A DNA stretch of 64,000 nt from Streptomyces niger (GTDB lineage: Bacteria > Actinomycetota > Actinomycetes > Streptomycetales > Streptomycetaceae): contig NZ_JOFQ01000005.1 in the NCBI RefSeq assembly GCF_000718305.1, positions 186,001-250,000 on the forward strand, given 5' to 3'. The notes under the pieces were generated by a model. It was not told the origin of the DNA, searched no databases, and was given only the letters and a program-made list of their open reading frames with translations. Each line of letters starts with the position of its first letter. Position 1 is the stretch's first letter. Positions 63,306 through 64,000 of the stretch are shown piece by piece. The position numbers and the translations under genes are program-made.

Positions 63306-64000
63306 TCAGACCTGGTAGCGGTCTGGCGCGAACAGGTGCAGGTGCCCGCCGACCCAGTCCGAGGTGCGCCGCAGCCCGACCGCCAGCGGCACCCGCGGCT
63401 GCCAGCCGGACAGCTCCCGGGCCCGCGCGTTGTCCGACAGCAGCCGCTCCACCTCGCTGCCGGCCGGCCGCAGCCGCGCCCGGTCCACGACCACCTCCGC
63501 CTCCCGGCCCGACGCCGCCATCAGCTCCGCCACGAGCTGCCCGATGGAGATCTCCCGCCCGGTACCGAGGTTGACCACCTCGCCCACCGCCCGGTCGCAC
63601 TCCGCGAGCGCGAGGAACCCCTCGGCGGTGTCGGTGACGTAGGTGAAGTCGCGGGTGGGCGTGAGCGAGCCGAGCCTGATCTCGCGGGCGCCGGAGTGCA
63701 GCTGCGCGAGGATCGTGGGGATCACCGCGCGCGCCGACTGCCGCGGCCCGTAGGTGTTGAACGGGCGCACCACCGTGACCGGCAGTTCGAAGGCGTGCCA
63801 GTGGGAGAGCGCCAGCATGTCGGCGCCGATCTTCGAGGCGGAGTACGGCGACTGCGGCTGGAGCGGGTGATTCTCGGCGATGGGCACGGTGCGGGCCGTG
63901 CCGTAGACCTCGCTGGTGGAGGTGTGCACCAGCCGCCGCACGCCGTGCAGCCGGGCGGCCTCGCACACGTTCTCCGTACCGACCACGTTGGTCTGCACGT
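63306..64000 (-). CDS. NAD-dependent sugar-nucleotide epimerase/dehydratase, 5' end outside window
   Basis: The last 230 or so residues of an extended SDR enzyme; the N-terminal Rossmann glycine loop lies beyond the window end. Visible: NVVGTENVCEAARLHGVRRLVHTSTSEVYG, the catalytic YSASKIGAD (Tyr, Lys), VVRPFNTYGPRQSARAVIPTI and DFTYVTDTAEGFLALAE. This is the UDP-glucose 4-epimerase / dTDP-glucose 4,6-dehydratase family; the exact sugar cannot be fixed from this part. The neighbour upstream is the TetR gene, convergent, 25 bases away. Confidence 0.9.
   Translation of the reverse strand, partial: VQTNVVGTENVCEAARLHGVRRLVHTSTSEVYGTARTVPIAENHPLQPQSPYSASKIGADMLALSHWHAFELPVTVVRPFNTYGPRQSARAVIPTILAQLHSGAREIRLGSLTPTRDFTYVTDTAEGFLALAECDRAVGEVVNLGTGREISIGQLVAELMAASGREAEVVVDRARLRPAGSEVERLLSDNARARELSGWQPRVPLAVGLRRTSDWVGGHLHLFAPDRYQV

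Overview
The window is high-GC actinobacterial DNA and almost certainly Streptomyces chromosome. Codon third positions are strongly GC-rich, GTG and TTG starts are frequent, and the gene content is typical of the genus: XRE/DUF5753 + DUF397 + ATP-binding sets, a GlgE glucan cluster, DUF6114/DUF6230 genes and P-domain thermolysins. From memory, gene order resembles the arm of the S. coelicolor core chromosome that carries gcvT, glgE/treS/glgB, pfkA/pta/ackA/pyk and a thioredoxin. No database was searched. No rRNA, tRNA, CRISPR array, insertion sequence or phage attachment site was seen.

Layout. (1) 1-5.2 kb: a tandem glycine riboswitch heads gcvT, gcvH, glyA and sdaA, a glycine/serine breakdown unit. 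It is followed by a possible 26-residue membrane peptide with a very strong terminator. (2) 5.4-7.5 kb: a GH25 muramidase-like gene, nadE and a small Cys-containing protein. (3) 7.5-10.8 kb, leftward: an envelope thiol-redox cluster with a DsbA-like protein, a CcdA/DsbD-like protein, a 54-residue membrane protein absent from simple gene calls, and a DsbB-like protein, with a small anchored Pro/Ala-rich protein upstream. (4) 11-15.6 kb, leftward: an anti-sigma-like ATPase, an enoyl-CoA hydratase and two paralogous lipoprotein L,D-transpeptidases. (5) 15.8-26.9 kb, rightward: GlgX, a heterodimeric ABC exporter, a membrane-anchored protein and two secreted M4 metalloproteases, one with a P-domain.

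(6) 27-40.6 kb: GlgP (leftward), a secreted subtilisin, then glgE-treS-mak-glgB (rightward). This is the maltose-1-phosphate route between trehalose and alpha-glucan; GlgP and GlgX would degrade the same polymer. (7) 40.9-44.8 kb: a DctA-type dicarboxylate carrier divergent from a DcuS/DcuR-type two-component system, with an inverted repeat between them. (8) 45-48.7 kb: a sugar ABC importer without its own ATPase, then a short RICIN-type lectin. (9) 48.7-51.7 kb: a WhiJ-like regulatory set and another XRE regulator. (10) 51.7-57.9 kb: pfkA, divergent from pta-ackA-pyk, the glycolysis/overflow node. (11) 58-60.7 kb, leftward: DUF6230, DUF6114 and a large low-complexity secreted protein. (12) 61.2-64 kb: a thioredoxin/TPR protein, a TetR regulator with a perfect palindrome upstream, and a sugar-nucleotide epimerase cut by the window end.

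The points most worth a second look are the thiol-redox cluster with its micro-membrane protein, the histone-H1-like 275-residue N-terminal tail on GlgB, the DUF6230/DUF6114/low-complexity operon, the Crp-like-site/micropeptide/terminator unit near 5.1 kb, and several unannotated inverted-repeat operators.
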